DNA of 64,000 nt from Draconibacterium mangrovi_A (GCF_037646455.1 NZ_JBBIXN010000004.1:372001-436000); one strand, 5' to 3'. Numbered from the stretch's first letter, positions 52,585-62,180 are shown. The notes: generated by a model from the letters alone, not told the origin. Translations and numbers: made by a program.

Positions 52585-52611
52585 AAAAATCCGGGTTTTG
52601 CCCGGATTTTT
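52585..52611 (-). terminator. Terminator downstream of gyrB
   Basis: AAAAATCCGGG and CCCGGATTTTT, an 11-bp perfect stem with loop TTTTG; on the minus strand it ends in TTTTTTC. About 105 bases past the gyrB stop. Confidence 0.85.
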
Positions 52612-52715
52612 AATTCTATATTTGAAATTCGTGTCTTAATATTTAAACGAGATATTGAAGTAAGAGAAGAGATTTTTTGTCTCAGTACTCTCTGCTAAAA
52701 ATCTCAGTTCTAATC

Positions 52716-54686
52716 TTACGCATCAATATTGGCGTAAGTAGCGTGATCTTCAATGAACTTACGGCGCGGCGGAACATCGTCGCCCATCAGCATCGAGAAA
52801 ATGTGGTCTGCTTCCGCCGCATTCTCAATAGTAACCTGTTGCAAAGTACGTTGTTCAGGATTCATGGTTGTCGACCACAACTGTTCGGCATTCATCTCAC
52901 CCAAACCTTTGTAACGTTGCGTATGCACAGCACTTTCATTGCCATCAGCCCATTGATTAATCAAGTCAAGACGTTGTTTTTCCGTCCAGGCGTAAGCTTC
53001 TTTTTTGCCTTTTCGAACCAGGTAAAGTGGTGGAGCAGCAATGTACAAGTAACCTTTTTTAATAAGGTCGTTCATGTAGCGGAAGAAAAAGGTCATGATC
53101 AATGTGGCAATGTGGCTTCCGTCCACGTCGGCATCTGTCATGATCACAATCTTGTGGTAACGCAGTTTGTCCAGATTCAGTGCTTTCGAGTCTTCTTCGG
53201 TTCCGATAGTCACACCCAAAGCCGTAAAAATATTCTTAATCTCTTCGTTTTCGAAGATCTTGTGTTGCATGGCTTTTTCCACGTTCAGGATCTTACCGCG
53301 TAAAGGAAGAATAGCTTGTGTTCTTCGGTCGCGACCCTGTTTTGCTGTACCACCTGCCGAGTCACCCTCAACCAGGAATACTTCGCATTTGGTAGGATCT
53401 TTCTCCGAACAATCGCTCAACTTTCCGGGTAATCCACCACCTGACAGTGCATTTTTACGCTGCACCATTTCACGGGCTTTGCGTGCTGCGTGCCGCGCCT
53501 GAGCTGCCAGAATTACTTTGGATACAATTTGTTTGGCAGCTTTTGGATTTTCTTCCAGGTAATATTGTAAGGCTTCGCTTGTTGCCTGATCCACAGATAG
53601 ACTTACTTCGGAGTTCCCTAATTTGGTTTTTGTTTGTCCTTCAAACTGAGGTTCGGCCACTTTAACCGAAATAATGGCAGTTAAGCCTTCGCGGAAATCG
53701 TCTCCACTAATGTCAAATTTCAGTTTTGAGAGCATTCCGCTTTGGTCGGCATAGTTTTTTAATGTGCGGGTCAAACCTCTTCTGAAACCCGTTAAATGCG
53801 TTCCTCCTTCAATGGTGTTGATGTTGTTGACATACGAGTGAATGTTTTCTGAGAATGAAGTGTTGTACTGCAAAGCAATCTCAACCGGGATCCCGTTTTT
53901 TTCGGTAGTGATGTGTACTACGTCGTCGATGAGTTTATCGCGGGTGTCGTCGAGGTATTCAACAAATTCCTTTAATCCTTCTTCCGAAAAATAGGTTTCG
54001 GTTTTAAAACTGCCGTCTTCTTCTTTTACTCGTTCATCAATAATGGTGAGGCTGATTCCGGCGTTCAGGAAGGCCAGCTCTCGAAGTCGGGCAGCCAGAA
54101 TTTCGTATTTGTAAGTGGTGGTCAGGAAAATACTGTTATCGGGAAGGAAAGTAACAATGGTTCCTGTTTTGTCAGTTTCTCCAATAACTTTTACATCCGA
54201 CAGGGGTTTCCCCTTTTGATATTTTTGTTCCCATATTTTTCCATCGCGGTGAACCTCGGCTCTGAGGTCAGCTGACAGCGCGTTTACACACGAAACACCA
54301 ACGCCATGCAAACCCCCTGAAACTTTGTACGAATCTTTGTCGAACTTACCACCAGCGTGCAGAACCGTCATTACTACTTCCAGTGCCGATTTGTTTTCTT
54401 TCGAGTGCTTTTCGGTAGGAATTCCACGTCCGTCGTCTGTTACCGAAATGGAATTATTTTCGTGAATTATAACTTCAATAGTATTGCAGTAGCCGGCCAG
54501 TGCTTCGTCGATGGAGTTATCTACCACCTCGTACACCAAATGGTGCAATCCTTTTTCATTTACATCGCCAATATACATGGCAGGACGTTTCCGCACTGCC
54601 TCAAGTCCTTCCAATACCTGAATGCTGTCTGCACCGTAGTTTCCATTTCCATTGGTCGGAACATTTTGCTTTTCATTTTCGCTCAT
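52716..54686 (-). CDS. gyrB: DNA gyrase subunit B
   Basis: ATPase subunit of DNA gyrase, 656 residues. GHKL ATPase region with EVVDNSIDEALAG, DDGRGIP and GGLHGVGVSCVNALS; transducer domain; TOPRIM domain with LVEGDSAGG (acidic residue) and IMTDADVDGSHI; C-terminal KGLGEMNAEQLW. The length is normal for the gyrase form without the E. coli insertion. It is separated from the upstream gene by a leader with a two-tier hairpin. gyrA is not in the window. Confidence 0.97.
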   Translation of the reverse strand: MSENEKQNVPTNGNGNYGADSIQVLEGLEAVRKRPAMYIGDVNEKGLHHLVYEVVDNSIDEALAGYCNTIEVIIHENNSISVTDDGRGIPTEKHSKENKSALEVVMTVLHAGGKFDKDSYKVSGGLHGVGVSCVNALSADLRAEVHRDGKIWEQKYQKGKPLSDVKVIGETDKTGTIVTFLPDNSIFLTTTYKYEILAARLRELAFLNAGISLTIIDERVKEEDGSFKTETYFSEEGLKEFVEYLDDTRDKLIDDVVHITTEKNGIPVEIALQYNTSFSENIHSYVNNINTIEGGTHLTGFRRGLTRTLKNYADQSGMLSKLKFDISGDDFREGLTAIISVKVAEPQFEGQTKTKLGNSEVSLSVDQATSEALQYYLEENPKAAKQIVSKVILAAQARHAARKAREMVQRKNALSGGGLPGKLSDCSEKDPTKCEVFLVEGDSAGGTAKQGRDRRTQAILPLRGKILNVEKAMQHKIFENEEIKNIFTALGVTIGTEEDSKALNLDKLRYHKIVIMTDADVDGSHIATLIMTFFFRYMNDLIKKGYLYIAAPPLYLVRKGKKEAYAWTEKQRLDLINQWADGNESAVHTQRYKGLGEMNAEQLWSTTMNPEQRTLQQVTIENAAEADHIFSMLMGDDVPPRRKFIEDHATYANIDA

Positions 54687-54732
54687 CTCTCTTGTCTATT
54701 TTTTTATCCTTCAGAACTGTACTAAAATAAAA

Positions 54733-54776
54733 TAGTTTCCCATTGCGAGAACGGTTTTGTTCTCTGAAGGAAACTA
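54733..54776 (-). promoter_or_regulatory. Two-tier hairpin in the gyrB leader
   Basis: Outer arms TAGTTTCC (54733-54740) and GGAAACTA (54769-54776), inner arms GAGAAC (54747-54752) and GTTCTC (54759-54764). It lies 47-90 bases upstream of the gyrB ATG and, on the minus strand, is followed by TTTTATTTTAG. It may be an attenuator-like leader element or the end of an upstream transcript. Confidence 0.5.
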
Positions 54777-54941
54777 GCTGAATTTCAATCCTTTATAATG
54801 TTGTAAAAATGATAATGAAATCACTCGACAAAGATAAAAAAAATCGCCAATGCACCATCTTTTTTAAGGGCTTTTAACAGGTGATTTTTTAACGAGTTAT
54901 TAACATGAAAATGAGCAAGATAAATCAAAGTAAAATGAAAC

Positions 54942-54966
54942 AAAAAAGGGAGCTGTTAAGCTCCCT
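54942..54966 (-). terminator. Terminator of the TPR/barrel operon
   Basis: On the minus strand AGGGAGCT, loop TAAC, AGCTCCCT, then TTTTTTG: a perfect 8-bp stem with a T-tract, 20 bases past the barrel stop codon. Confidence 0.9.
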
Positions 54967-54985
54967 CTGTTTCCGAATTGATTGA

Positions 54986-56779
54986 TCAGAACGCATAGCT
55001 GATTCCGGCCAGTGCATTAAAACTTTGCACCGGGTAGCCAAACCAGCGTTCGTATTGCTGGAAACCAAAGTTATTAAGTTGGGCAAACACCGAAAACTTG
55101 CTGGTGATCTGGTAGTTGCCTTTTAGATTTAAGTCGAAAGCAGTGTTCAGATTATAAGATTTTAAGACAGGGCCTGGAAGAATGATATTTGCGGGATAAG
55201 CAATGGTTGGATCAGGGTGTTCAACAATCAATGCTTTTCTGTCGCCAATCAAATAAATATCGGCCGAAACACTTAATTGTTCCGTAATTTTATAGCCCAG
55301 GGCAATCGTTGCATCCCAGGTAGGAAGGTTCCAGGCTTCTTCCTGCTTGTCCATTTGGTAGCTGTAATAATTTACCGACAGCGACAGATCCATTTTACTG
55401 GACGACGCATAAAGAATTTCGGCATTCAGCTTTAAACGATTCATATCGTCGTATAAAATATCAAATGTGTTATTAACGATAAGCGGAGCCGGATTGTATG
55501 CGGCATCCAAATAATAATTTTCGTTCAGATAATAAAGCGGTTTATCGCTGTTGATGGCATATTCTCCCGAAATTTTATAGGTCGTTTTTTTCGACATTTT
55601 TCCATCGAAACCACCATAAAAACGGAATTGCTGCATGGAATTTTTAACGTAATGATCAGGATCTACAAACGGATTTTCGTAGGCAATCTTTGAGTAATGA
55701 TTGTTCTGAAATGCCCCGTCGATACCGGCGTAAATTTTTAGTATTTCATCTACCGGCGACCAGTTCGCACGGATGTTAGGTGACAGTTTAGCCACTGTCT
55801 CTTCATCGGATTGCAGTACAAACCAGGCATTAAGACCAAGCTTTACATTGGCTTTTTCATCGCCAATGTACCATGCCGGTTTGGCAAAAAGAATGGTCGA
55901 TGAAGTTTTTCCGAGAACACTATCGCCGGGTAATGTTACATTGTTTACCTGTGCATACTCAACTCCGGCATCCAGCAAGCCGACACCCGAAGTCATTGGC
56001 TTCCGCAGGTTAAATGTGAGGTTGGCAAAATTCTCTCGCTGATCGGTTTTTGTTCCGAAGAAGTAATAATCGAGCTTAAAACCGAATTCTTCTTCGTCCA
56101 TTTCGGCGGCCGGATCATCAAAATCTATATGAATGCCGCCTTTTGTGAATGCTTGTTTTGTTCCGAAATAGTTAATGTCTTGCTCGCCTTCCAGCAACGG
56201 ATCCGGGACAGGATCTTCGGGATATCCGTAGTAATTGAATGCATCGTGATTTAGTGACAGGTCAACAGAAAGGATCGATCGCTGAATGGTGTGTTTCAGG
56301 AATAGTTCCACTTCATTATTCATAAACGGTGCGTCCACTTTATCTCCGCCTTTCAATTTGATGTCGCCATGCGACGATAAATGCCTAGCGTGGATACCAA
56401 AGACCGTATTTTTTGAATTCAGGTTATTAAAAAAGATCTCACCGTAAGGTTTGTAGTATGTTCCAAGTCCGGCACGAACCAGCCCGTAACCTTTTTGAAT
56501 GATAGGTTCGGTTTCGATAGTTGCGGCTTTTAGCGGTGTTATCGAAAAAGTGCTGAATACCGGCTGGCTTTTTATGTTGTAGTTAAACGTAGGTTTTTCC
56601 ACCTCTTCCTCATCAATTTCAGGCATGCTGTTTAATTTATTGGCATCCGAAATAATCGGTGTGTAGGCTTTTGTTACTTCCACTTCCCGACTTAGAGTAT
56701 CCTGTTTTACCTGCGCTTGCACAAGAAGACCGGCCGTTGTAAATAGCAATAAGAAAATATATTTTGCTTGTTTCTGCAT
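54986..56779 (-). CDS. Outer-membrane beta-barrel protein without plug domain
   Basis: A 597-residue exported protein. Signal peptide 1-22 (ends LVQAQ), an N-terminal segment containing REVEVTKAYTPIISDANKLN that faintly resembles a TonB box, a linker, then amphipathic strands from about residue 95 to the end (LVRAGLGTYYKPYGEIFFNN, LNAEILYASSSKMDLSLSVNYYSY, FAQLNNFGFQQYERWFGYPV). No TonB-dependent plug domain is present. The start is 12 bases after the stop of the giant TPR gene, so both are translated from one transcript. It likely forms an outer-membrane complex with that TPR protein (inference). Substrate unknown. Confidence 0.8.
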   Translation of the reverse strand: MQKQAKYIFLLLFTTAGLLVQAQVKQDTLSREVEVTKAYTPIISDANKLNSMPEIDEEEVEKPTFNYNIKSQPVFSTFSITPLKAATIETEPIIQKGYGLVRAGLGTYYKPYGEIFFNNLNSKNTVFGIHARHLSSHGDIKLKGGDKVDAPFMNNEVELFLKHTIQRSILSVDLSLNHDAFNYYGYPEDPVPDPLLEGEQDINYFGTKQAFTKGGIHIDFDDPAAEMDEEEFGFKLDYYFFGTKTDQRENFANLTFNLRKPMTSGVGLLDAGVEYAQVNNVTLPGDSVLGKTSSTILFAKPAWYIGDEKANVKLGLNAWFVLQSDEETVAKLSPNIRANWSPVDEILKIYAGIDGAFQNNHYSKIAYENPFVDPDHYVKNSMQQFRFYGGFDGKMSKKTTYKISGEYAINSDKPLYYLNENYYLDAAYNPAPLIVNNTFDILYDDMNRLKLNAEILYASSSKMDLSLSVNYYSYQMDKQEEAWNLPTWDATIALGYKITEQLSVSADIYLIGDRKALIVEHPDPTIAYPANIILPGPVLKSYNLNTAFDLNLKGNYQITSKFSVFAQLNNFGFQQYERWFGYPVQSFNALAGISYAF

Positions 56780-56791
56780 TGTTTTCCGGAT

Positions 56792-59700
56792 TTAATTTTG
56801 TTTGATTTCCAATTGAAATGCGCTGTCTTTTGCGTTTTGCTGCTGCTGCGCTTCCTGTTCAAGAATAATGTTGAGCCGACGATTGGCTTCTTCGATAATT
56901 CCGTCATTGTCGTTGTTGTAATTTTCTGCCAGACTTTTCAGGGTATGTTTGGCCTGGAACTGATCGCCTTTATCCTGATAAATATTGGCCAGCAATAAAA
57001 ATGCTTTACCGAGCCAGAATGTGTATGGTGTTCCTTTATCGACGAAATCGATAATTTCCTGTTCTGCTTTTTCTTTTCTATTGTCTTTGTAATAAATCTC
57101 TGCCAGCAGGTATTTCGCTTCGGCACCTTGCTCCAGTTTGGTGTCTTCCGAAACGTCTTTAAAAGGATCGATCGCCGAATTCAGGTTACCAAGTGTGTAG
57201 TTCGCTTTTCCGATGGTGTAGTCGGCCTCGTAATTTAAGGCATCGCTGGTAATGTCAAACTTCTTCACTTTTTTAGCTGCTTCAATGGCCCGGTTGTATT
57301 CTTTGGTAATCATGTAACAGCGCATCTGGCCGGTATTGGCTTTCAGTACATTCCATTTATTGTTGGCCAGCTTTTCAAGCCGGTCGAACATGGGAAGAGC
57401 TTCCGCATAATTTCCGGCACTGAATTGCATTTCTGATGCTTTGGAAAGAGCAGGTTCGCTAAACACATTATCAGGTTGATTGGCCACATATGTATAATGT
57501 TCGTTCGCTTGCTGGTATTCGCCTTCTTTATAGAGGATTTCACCCAGGTAGAAATGGGCATTTACAGCATTGCTGCCATTTGGGAATTGCCTCAGGTATT
57601 GTTCCAGTTGAGTTTTGGCTCCGGTTTCCCCCGACATGTACACTCGTTCGGCAGCCTGGTAAGTCAGCTGATCCTGTTCCGATGCACTCACGTTGGCTGC
57701 ACTTCCCCCAAGTTTGCGTACGTAGGAGAAATAGGCATTTACATTGTTGAGCTCAACATAGCAGTTTTTTATTCCCGACAGCGCTGATTCTGCTTCAGGA
57801 GTACCCCGGTAGTTTTCGGCTACTTCTTTGTATTGATCTAAAGCCGCTTTAAAATCGCCATTGTTGTAATTCACGAGTCCCAGTTGCAGCAGAGCCTTGC
57901 GGTAAAAAGTACTGCCGGGAAAGGTGTTTACAATTTGCCGATATTGCTGCACCGCCTCGAAGTTTTTACCCACTCGTTCGTAGGCACGGCCCAATTCGTA
58001 AAGCGCATCGTCGCGATATTCCGATTGTGGAAAATCCGTCAGCAACTGATTCAGGTCGTCGATTTTATCTTGTTGTTTCCGCTGTAATCCTTCGCAAAAC
58101 GCAATTTGTAGCAAGGCGTAATCGGCCTCATACATTTTCATGTTGTATGTTTGACGATAATGTTCAATGGCTTTGTCGTAATTCGTATTCAAAAAATAAT
58201 AATCGGCAATTCGGTTGTATGCATCGGCAACTTTAGGAGTGCGTGCACCCTGCATATTGCTCACGTATTCCCTGAAATGTCGGACCGCCGTTTCGCGATC
58301 ATCCATTTTCAGGTAAGCATAGGCCAGGTTGTAATCGGCACCGCTTGCTTCTTCAAGCGATGAAGAGCCACTTGTTTTTTCAAAGCGACTGTAGGAGATG
58401 ATGGCATCATTGTAGTCACCAACGCGATACAGGGCTTCCGATTTCCAGTACACGGCTCTGGCTTTCAGTTCCTGGTTGTATTTTCCGTTATCAAGCGATG
58501 TGTCGAAGTATTCGATGGCCTGCTCGTAAGCTGCGTTATTGAAAAGTTCCAGTCCGCGATAAAAAGTCACACGTTGGTAGGCTTGTAGTACTTCGGGCGT
58601 TTTGTTCTGAATTTTTTCGATCGATTCGATTGCGTCCCTGTAATTGCGCGTTACCATATAAACATCCACCAATATTTTATAGGCTTCTGCATTTCTGTCG
58701 GAATTCGGGTACAAACTGATGTAGCGATCAAATGCTTTTATCGTTTCATTAAATGGCGAGTAGGAGAGTTCGTAAGTTAATTTGGCATAACTAAATAGTG
58801 CATCCTCCTTGATTTCCGGATTAAAATCGAACTCGGCAGCGGCACTGAAAGCGGTTTTTGCTTTTTCTTTTTCATTCAGTTTTACCAAACAATCAGCCAG
58901 GTGATACAACGCGTTCTGCGTCAGCTCATCTTCTCCGGTTGAAGCTTTTTCAAGCATTGGAGCAGCTTTGTCATATTCGCCGGCGTGGTAATAACAAAAT
59001 CCGAGGATATAGTTTTCTTCACGCGTTTTTGGCCCCGAGGTTTCAAAATATTTTTCCAGGTAGGGGATGGCTTTATTGTATTCTTTCAAATGAAAATAAG
59101 AATCGCCAACAATTCGAGACAGCTCTGTCTTTTGCTCTTCTTCAACATCATTTATAATTGATGTAGTGTAATTGACTACCTGGTCGTACTTTTCCTGCTT
59201 ATAGTAGATGTGGCTCACATAAATGGGAATAACCTGCGAGTAGGCCGGATCGTTATTCATTCGCGAAAATCCTTCCAGTGCCGCATCGTAATTCTCATTT
59301 AAATATTGAATGTGAGCCCAATAATAAGTGGCAGGTTTGCTGTATAAATTGTTGCTGTTTTTTATGGCATCGAAATCGGCCAAAGCAGCATCAATATTGT
59401 CTTGCATCAGGTTGGCGTAACCTCTTTTGTACTGAAGCTCAATGCGGTCGTCATCAGAAAGACCTGCAGGATCGACATTGGCAAAACTACGCAGCACGCG
59501 CAGGTGCTGTCCTTTATCGAACTGATAGTTTCCCATGGTAAACCAGGCGTCGTTAATGTATTGGCTTTCCGGATAGTTTGTAATAAAACTTTCCATGAGT
59601 TTATCGCCCGAGCGGTAACCGGCATTGAGTGCCGAAGCTGACCTGAAATATTCTGCCTCGGAATAAATCTCCGATTTTTCTTCAACGTGTTTCTTTATTT

Positions 59701-59866
59701 TTTCAAACTCGCGAAAGGCCGAAATGTACTTTTTGTGTTGGTATAATTCTTTAGCTACATCAATCTTTTTCTGAACATTCTCGTAATACTCGGTTTGCTG
59801 AGCGTTTAACTGAAAATGTAAAAAGGTGATGATGGCCAAAAGAATGCTGAACCGAATTGTCTTCAT
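56792..59866 (-). CDS. Giant periplasmic TPR-repeat protein
   Basis: A 1024-residue protein with a signal peptide (MKTIRFSILLAIITFLHFQLNA) and TPR-type helical pairs over almost its whole length, for example WAHIQYLNENYDAALEGFSRM, DSYFHLKEYNKAIPYLEKYF, GFCYYHAGEYDKAAPMLEKA, YELGRAYERVGKNFEAVQQYRQI and HFYLGEILYKEGEYQQANEHY. Proteins of this kind resemble the tol-pal system TPR component YbgF and BamD in repeat type but are far longer. It should form an extended solenoid in the periplasm. The outer-membrane barrel gene follows immediately. The C-terminal end is Gln-rich (EAQQQQNAKDS). Confidence 0.85.
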   Translation of the reverse strand: MKTIRFSILLAIITFLHFQLNAQQTEYYENVQKKIDVAKELYQHKKYISAFREFEKIKKHVEEKSEIYSEAEYFRSASALNAGYRSGDKLMESFITNYPESQYINDAWFTMGNYQFDKGQHLRVLRSFANVDPAGLSDDDRIELQYKRGYANLMQDNIDAALADFDAIKNSNNLYSKPATYYWAHIQYLNENYDAALEGFSRMNNDPAYSQVIPIYVSHIYYKQEKYDQVVNYTTSIINDVEEEQKTELSRIVGDSYFHLKEYNKAIPYLEKYFETSGPKTREENYILGFCYYHAGEYDKAAPMLEKASTGEDELTQNALYHLADCLVKLNEKEKAKTAFSAAAEFDFNPEIKEDALFSYAKLTYELSYSPFNETIKAFDRYISLYPNSDRNAEAYKILVDVYMVTRNYRDAIESIEKIQNKTPEVLQAYQRVTFYRGLELFNNAAYEQAIEYFDTSLDNGKYNQELKARAVYWKSEALYRVGDYNDAIISYSRFEKTSGSSSLEEASGADYNLAYAYLKMDDRETAVRHFREYVSNMQGARTPKVADAYNRIADYYFLNTNYDKAIEHYRQTYNMKMYEADYALLQIAFCEGLQRKQQDKIDDLNQLLTDFPQSEYRDDALYELGRAYERVGKNFEAVQQYRQIVNTFPGSTFYRKALLQLGLVNYNNGDFKAALDQYKEVAENYRGTPEAESALSGIKNCYVELNNVNAYFSYVRKLGGSAANVSASEQDQLTYQAAERVYMSGETGAKTQLEQYLRQFPNGSNAVNAHFYLGEILYKEGEYQQANEHYTYVANQPDNVFSEPALSKASEMQFSAGNYAEALPMFDRLEKLANNKWNVLKANTGQMRCYMITKEYNRAIEAAKKVKKFDITSDALNYEADYTIGKANYTLGNLNSAIDPFKDVSEDTKLEQGAEAKYLLAEIYYKDNRKEKAEQEIIDFVDKGTPYTFWLGKAFLLLANIYQDKGDQFQAKHTLKSLAENYNNDNDGIIEEANRRLNIILEQEAQQQQNAKDSAFQLEIKQN

Positions 59867-60072
59867 GCTTTTAATGTCTCGTTTTTAGTGAATTAACTCC
59901 CGATCATTAATTCATGCTGGATAATTATTATTAAAATTCTAAAATAGCTAATATCGCTTTCCTGAATGGTTTCTAATTCCTGTAATTCTTAACATGAAAC
60001 TGTTGATTTCTTTGGTTTATTATATCTGTGAATAAATATTTTCCGTTTAATTTGCCGTTACATTCATTATAA

Positions 60073-60795
60073 ATGTACAAGAAAAAAGTAATCAGGTTGT
60101 CAAAAGCATCGGTTTACCAGCGCGAAAATTTGATTTTATCGGCGGTGAATCTCGACGTTCTTGAAGGTGAATTTATTTATGTGATCGGGAAGGTTGGTAC
60201 CGGGAAAACCAGCTTGATAAAAACCTTGCATGCCGAACTGCCGTTGCTCGAGGGAAGTGGTGAGGTTCTGGATATGCAGTTGGTTGAAATTAAAAGTCGT
60301 GATATTCCTCTGCTTCGGCGCAGAATGGGTGTTGTTTTTCAGGATTTTCGTTTGTTAACAGACAGAAGTATTAAGGCAAACTTGTCGTTCGTGATGGAAG
60401 CTACGGGCTGGAAAGGAAAGCGCGAAATTGAAAAACGTGTAACTGATGTACTTGATGTGGTTGGAATGACCGGAAAAAAAGATAAAATGCCACATGAATT
60501 GAGCGGGGGAGAGCAGCAACGCGTCGTAATTGCGCGGGCCATTCTGAACGATCCGGAGATTATTTTAGCCGATGAGCCTACCGGAAACCTCGATCCCGAA
60601 ACCTCGGAGGAAATTCTTGATTTGTTTATTCGTTTAAACGAAGAAGGAAAAACGGTGTTGATGGCCACCCATGATTATGCTGCAATCGCTAAAAAACCGG
60701 CACGTACATTGGTTTGTGCCGATGGAACTTTGTCCGATTCAGAGCAAAACAGAACGATGATTGAGTTTGAAAATTTGTTGGAAGCGAACGATTGA
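60073..60795 (+). CDS. ftsE: FtsE-like ABC transporter ATPase
   Basis: A 240-residue ABC ATPase. Walker A GKVGTGKT (39-46), Q-loop VVFQDFRLL, signature LSGGEQQRV, Walker B IILADEPTGNLDPET and the switch His in MATHDYAA. The sequence is nearest to cell-division FtsE, which with membrane partner FtsX controls peptidoglycan hydrolases at the septum. No ftsX gene is adjacent, so the partner must lie elsewhere. A TAATTTGCC stretch about 20 bases before the ATG may be part of its promoter. Confidence 0.88.
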   Translation: MYKKKVIRLSKASVYQRENLILSAVNLDVLEGEFIYVIGKVGTGKTSLIKTLHAELPLLEGSGEVLDMQLVEIKSRDIPLLRRRMGVVFQDFRLLTDRSIKANLSFVMEATGWKGKREIEKRVTDVLDVVGMTGKKDKMPHELSGGEQQRVVIARAILNDPEIILADEPTGNLDPETSEEILDLFIRLNEEGKTVLMATHDYAAIAKKPARTLVCADGTLSDSEQNRTMIEFENLLEAND

Positions 60796-60809
60796 CTTTA
60801 ATAGGAGAC

Positions 60810-60890
60810 CCCTGAAACAAGTTCAGGGTGACGATTATATCAAGCTTTAGAAATAAGACCTCGAACGTAATGCTGAACTTGATTCAGCAT
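60810..60890. repeat. Pair of CTGAA-type palindromes
   Basis: CCCTGAA ACAAG TTCAGGG (60810-60828) and ATGCTGAA CTTGA TTCAGCAT (60870-60890), both perfect stems with 5-base loops, between the convergent ftsE and glycosyltransferase genes. A related unit occurs at 63228. Probably a dispersed intergenic repeat family; the second could also act as a weak terminator for ftsE (followed by CTTTACTCTTTT). Confidence 0.65.
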
Positions 60891-60921
60891 CTTTACTCTT
60901 TTGAATAGCGTACGATTAAAG

Positions 60922-62028
60922 TTACCTGGTGATTCCTTTAAAAATTTCCTGGATCACTTTTTCTTCTTTTTCCCAAACCAGTTCTTTTGCGGCAAAAGGC
61001 AATTTTTCTTTCCACACTTTTCTTTTTTTCTCGTTGAAAAGCGCTTCTCTAAATTTATCCGCTAATTGTTTTGGTTCGAGTGAATCAGTAATCTCACCAA
61101 CATCATATTTTTTTACGATTGCTGCCATTTCCGGCAAATTGGTAACCAAAACCGGGACTTGTGACTGAATGTAATCGAACAGTTTATTGGGCAGTGCAAA
61201 ACGATAGTTTAATCCCAAATCTTCCTCAATAGACAATCCCAAATCGGCCGTTGCAGTAAGTTTTGCAAGTTCTTCAAGCGGAAGCCGGCCCGCAAATTGG
61301 ATTTTATCATGGAGTTTCTCCTGCAGGACCAGATCGTGGAGTTGTTCGCGAATATCGCCATCGCCGGCAATTACCAGTTTTACGCCATCAATATTATTCA
61401 TGGCTTTAATCGCCTGCTCCAATCCGCGACCAATATTTAAGGCTCCCTGGTAAAGAATAATTTTTTCATCCGACTGTTTTTCCGCCGGTTTATAATTTTG
61501 TTTTAACGGAAGGTTTCTGACGATTTTAAAATCTGTTCCATATTCTTTGTTATATACATCAGCAATCGACTGACAGACGGTATATGCGTATTGAATTTTT
61601 GGCAATATTTTTTGTTCCAGCCAAAGCCATATACTCTGAATTTTTGGGCGGTGGACCAACTCCGGAACCTCAATAAAATACTCGTGGCTATCGTAAACCA
61701 GCGGCTTGTTTCTGAGTTGCGAGGCGACAAAGTTTCCGGTTAGCGAATCCAGGTCGTTCGAAAGCAGTATGTCGTACTTCGCAAAGAGCAGGTAAAGGAA
61801 AAGTCGAAAATTGTACTCAGCATAAAAACACGGTCCTTTTTTAAAAAGAAGCTGAAATCTTTTAGTCGAATATTGGCGTTTTACTTCTGAGCTGTGTGGC
61901 AGTATCCGGCCTACAAGCAGGACTTCAAAACCCATCGAATACAGCGTAGTACAAACCTTATGAACACGGTTATCGGAAACCAGGTCGTTGGTTACGGAAA
62001 CAATGATTTTCTTTTTGTCTGTTTTCAA
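60922..62028 (-). CDS. Glycosyltransferase family 4 type
   Basis: A 368-residue GT-B fold enzyme that transfers sugars from nucleotide donors, in cell-surface polysaccharide or glycolipid synthesis. The N-terminal Rossmann half has VSVTNDLVSDNRVHKVCTTL and DILLSNDLDSLTGNFV; the C-terminal half has ILYQGALNIGRGLEQAI, VIAGDGDIRE and the donor-binding LGLSIEEDLGLNYRFALPNKLFDYI. Donor and acceptor cannot be assigned. It is monocistronic and divergent from murB. Confidence 0.88.
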   Translation of the reverse strand: MKTDKKKIIVSVTNDLVSDNRVHKVCTTLYSMGFEVLLVGRILPHSSEVKRQYSTKRFQLLFKKGPCFYAEYNFRLFLYLLFAKYDILLSNDLDSLTGNFVASQLRNKPLVYDSHEYFIEVPELVHRPKIQSIWLWLEQKILPKIQYAYTVCQSIADVYNKEYGTDFKIVRNLPLKQNYKPAEKQSDEKIILYQGALNIGRGLEQAIKAMNNIDGVKLVIAGDGDIREQLHDLVLQEKLHDKIQFAGRLPLEELAKLTATADLGLSIEEDLGLNYRFALPNKLFDYIQSQVPVLVTNLPEMAAIVKKYDVGEITDSLEPKQLADKFREALFNEKKRKVWKEKLPFAAKELVWEKEEKVIQEIFKGITR

Positions 62029-62157
62029 TGTAGCAGATTCAATTCGGATTGTAAATATAGAACTTTTAGCGGGCTGAAATATTTTGTGATGGGTGATTTA
62101 CTTGTCACCTAATTCTGAGATGAATCAAATAGTAGAGGTACGACTAATTAATTCGTG

Positions 62158-62165
62158 TATCTTTG
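62158..62165 (+). promoter_or_regulatory. -7 element upstream of murB
   Basis: TATCTTTG followed by C, a full TAnnTTTG match, ending 15 bases before the murB ATG at 62181. Transcription would start only about 8-10 bases upstream of the start codon. Confidence 0.6.
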
Positions 62166-62180
62166 CGCAAAACTTTTTCA

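Noticed and set aside
52677..53303. 208-codon plus-strand ORF
   Set aside because: Antisense to the conserved 3' end of gyrB; no recognisable domain.
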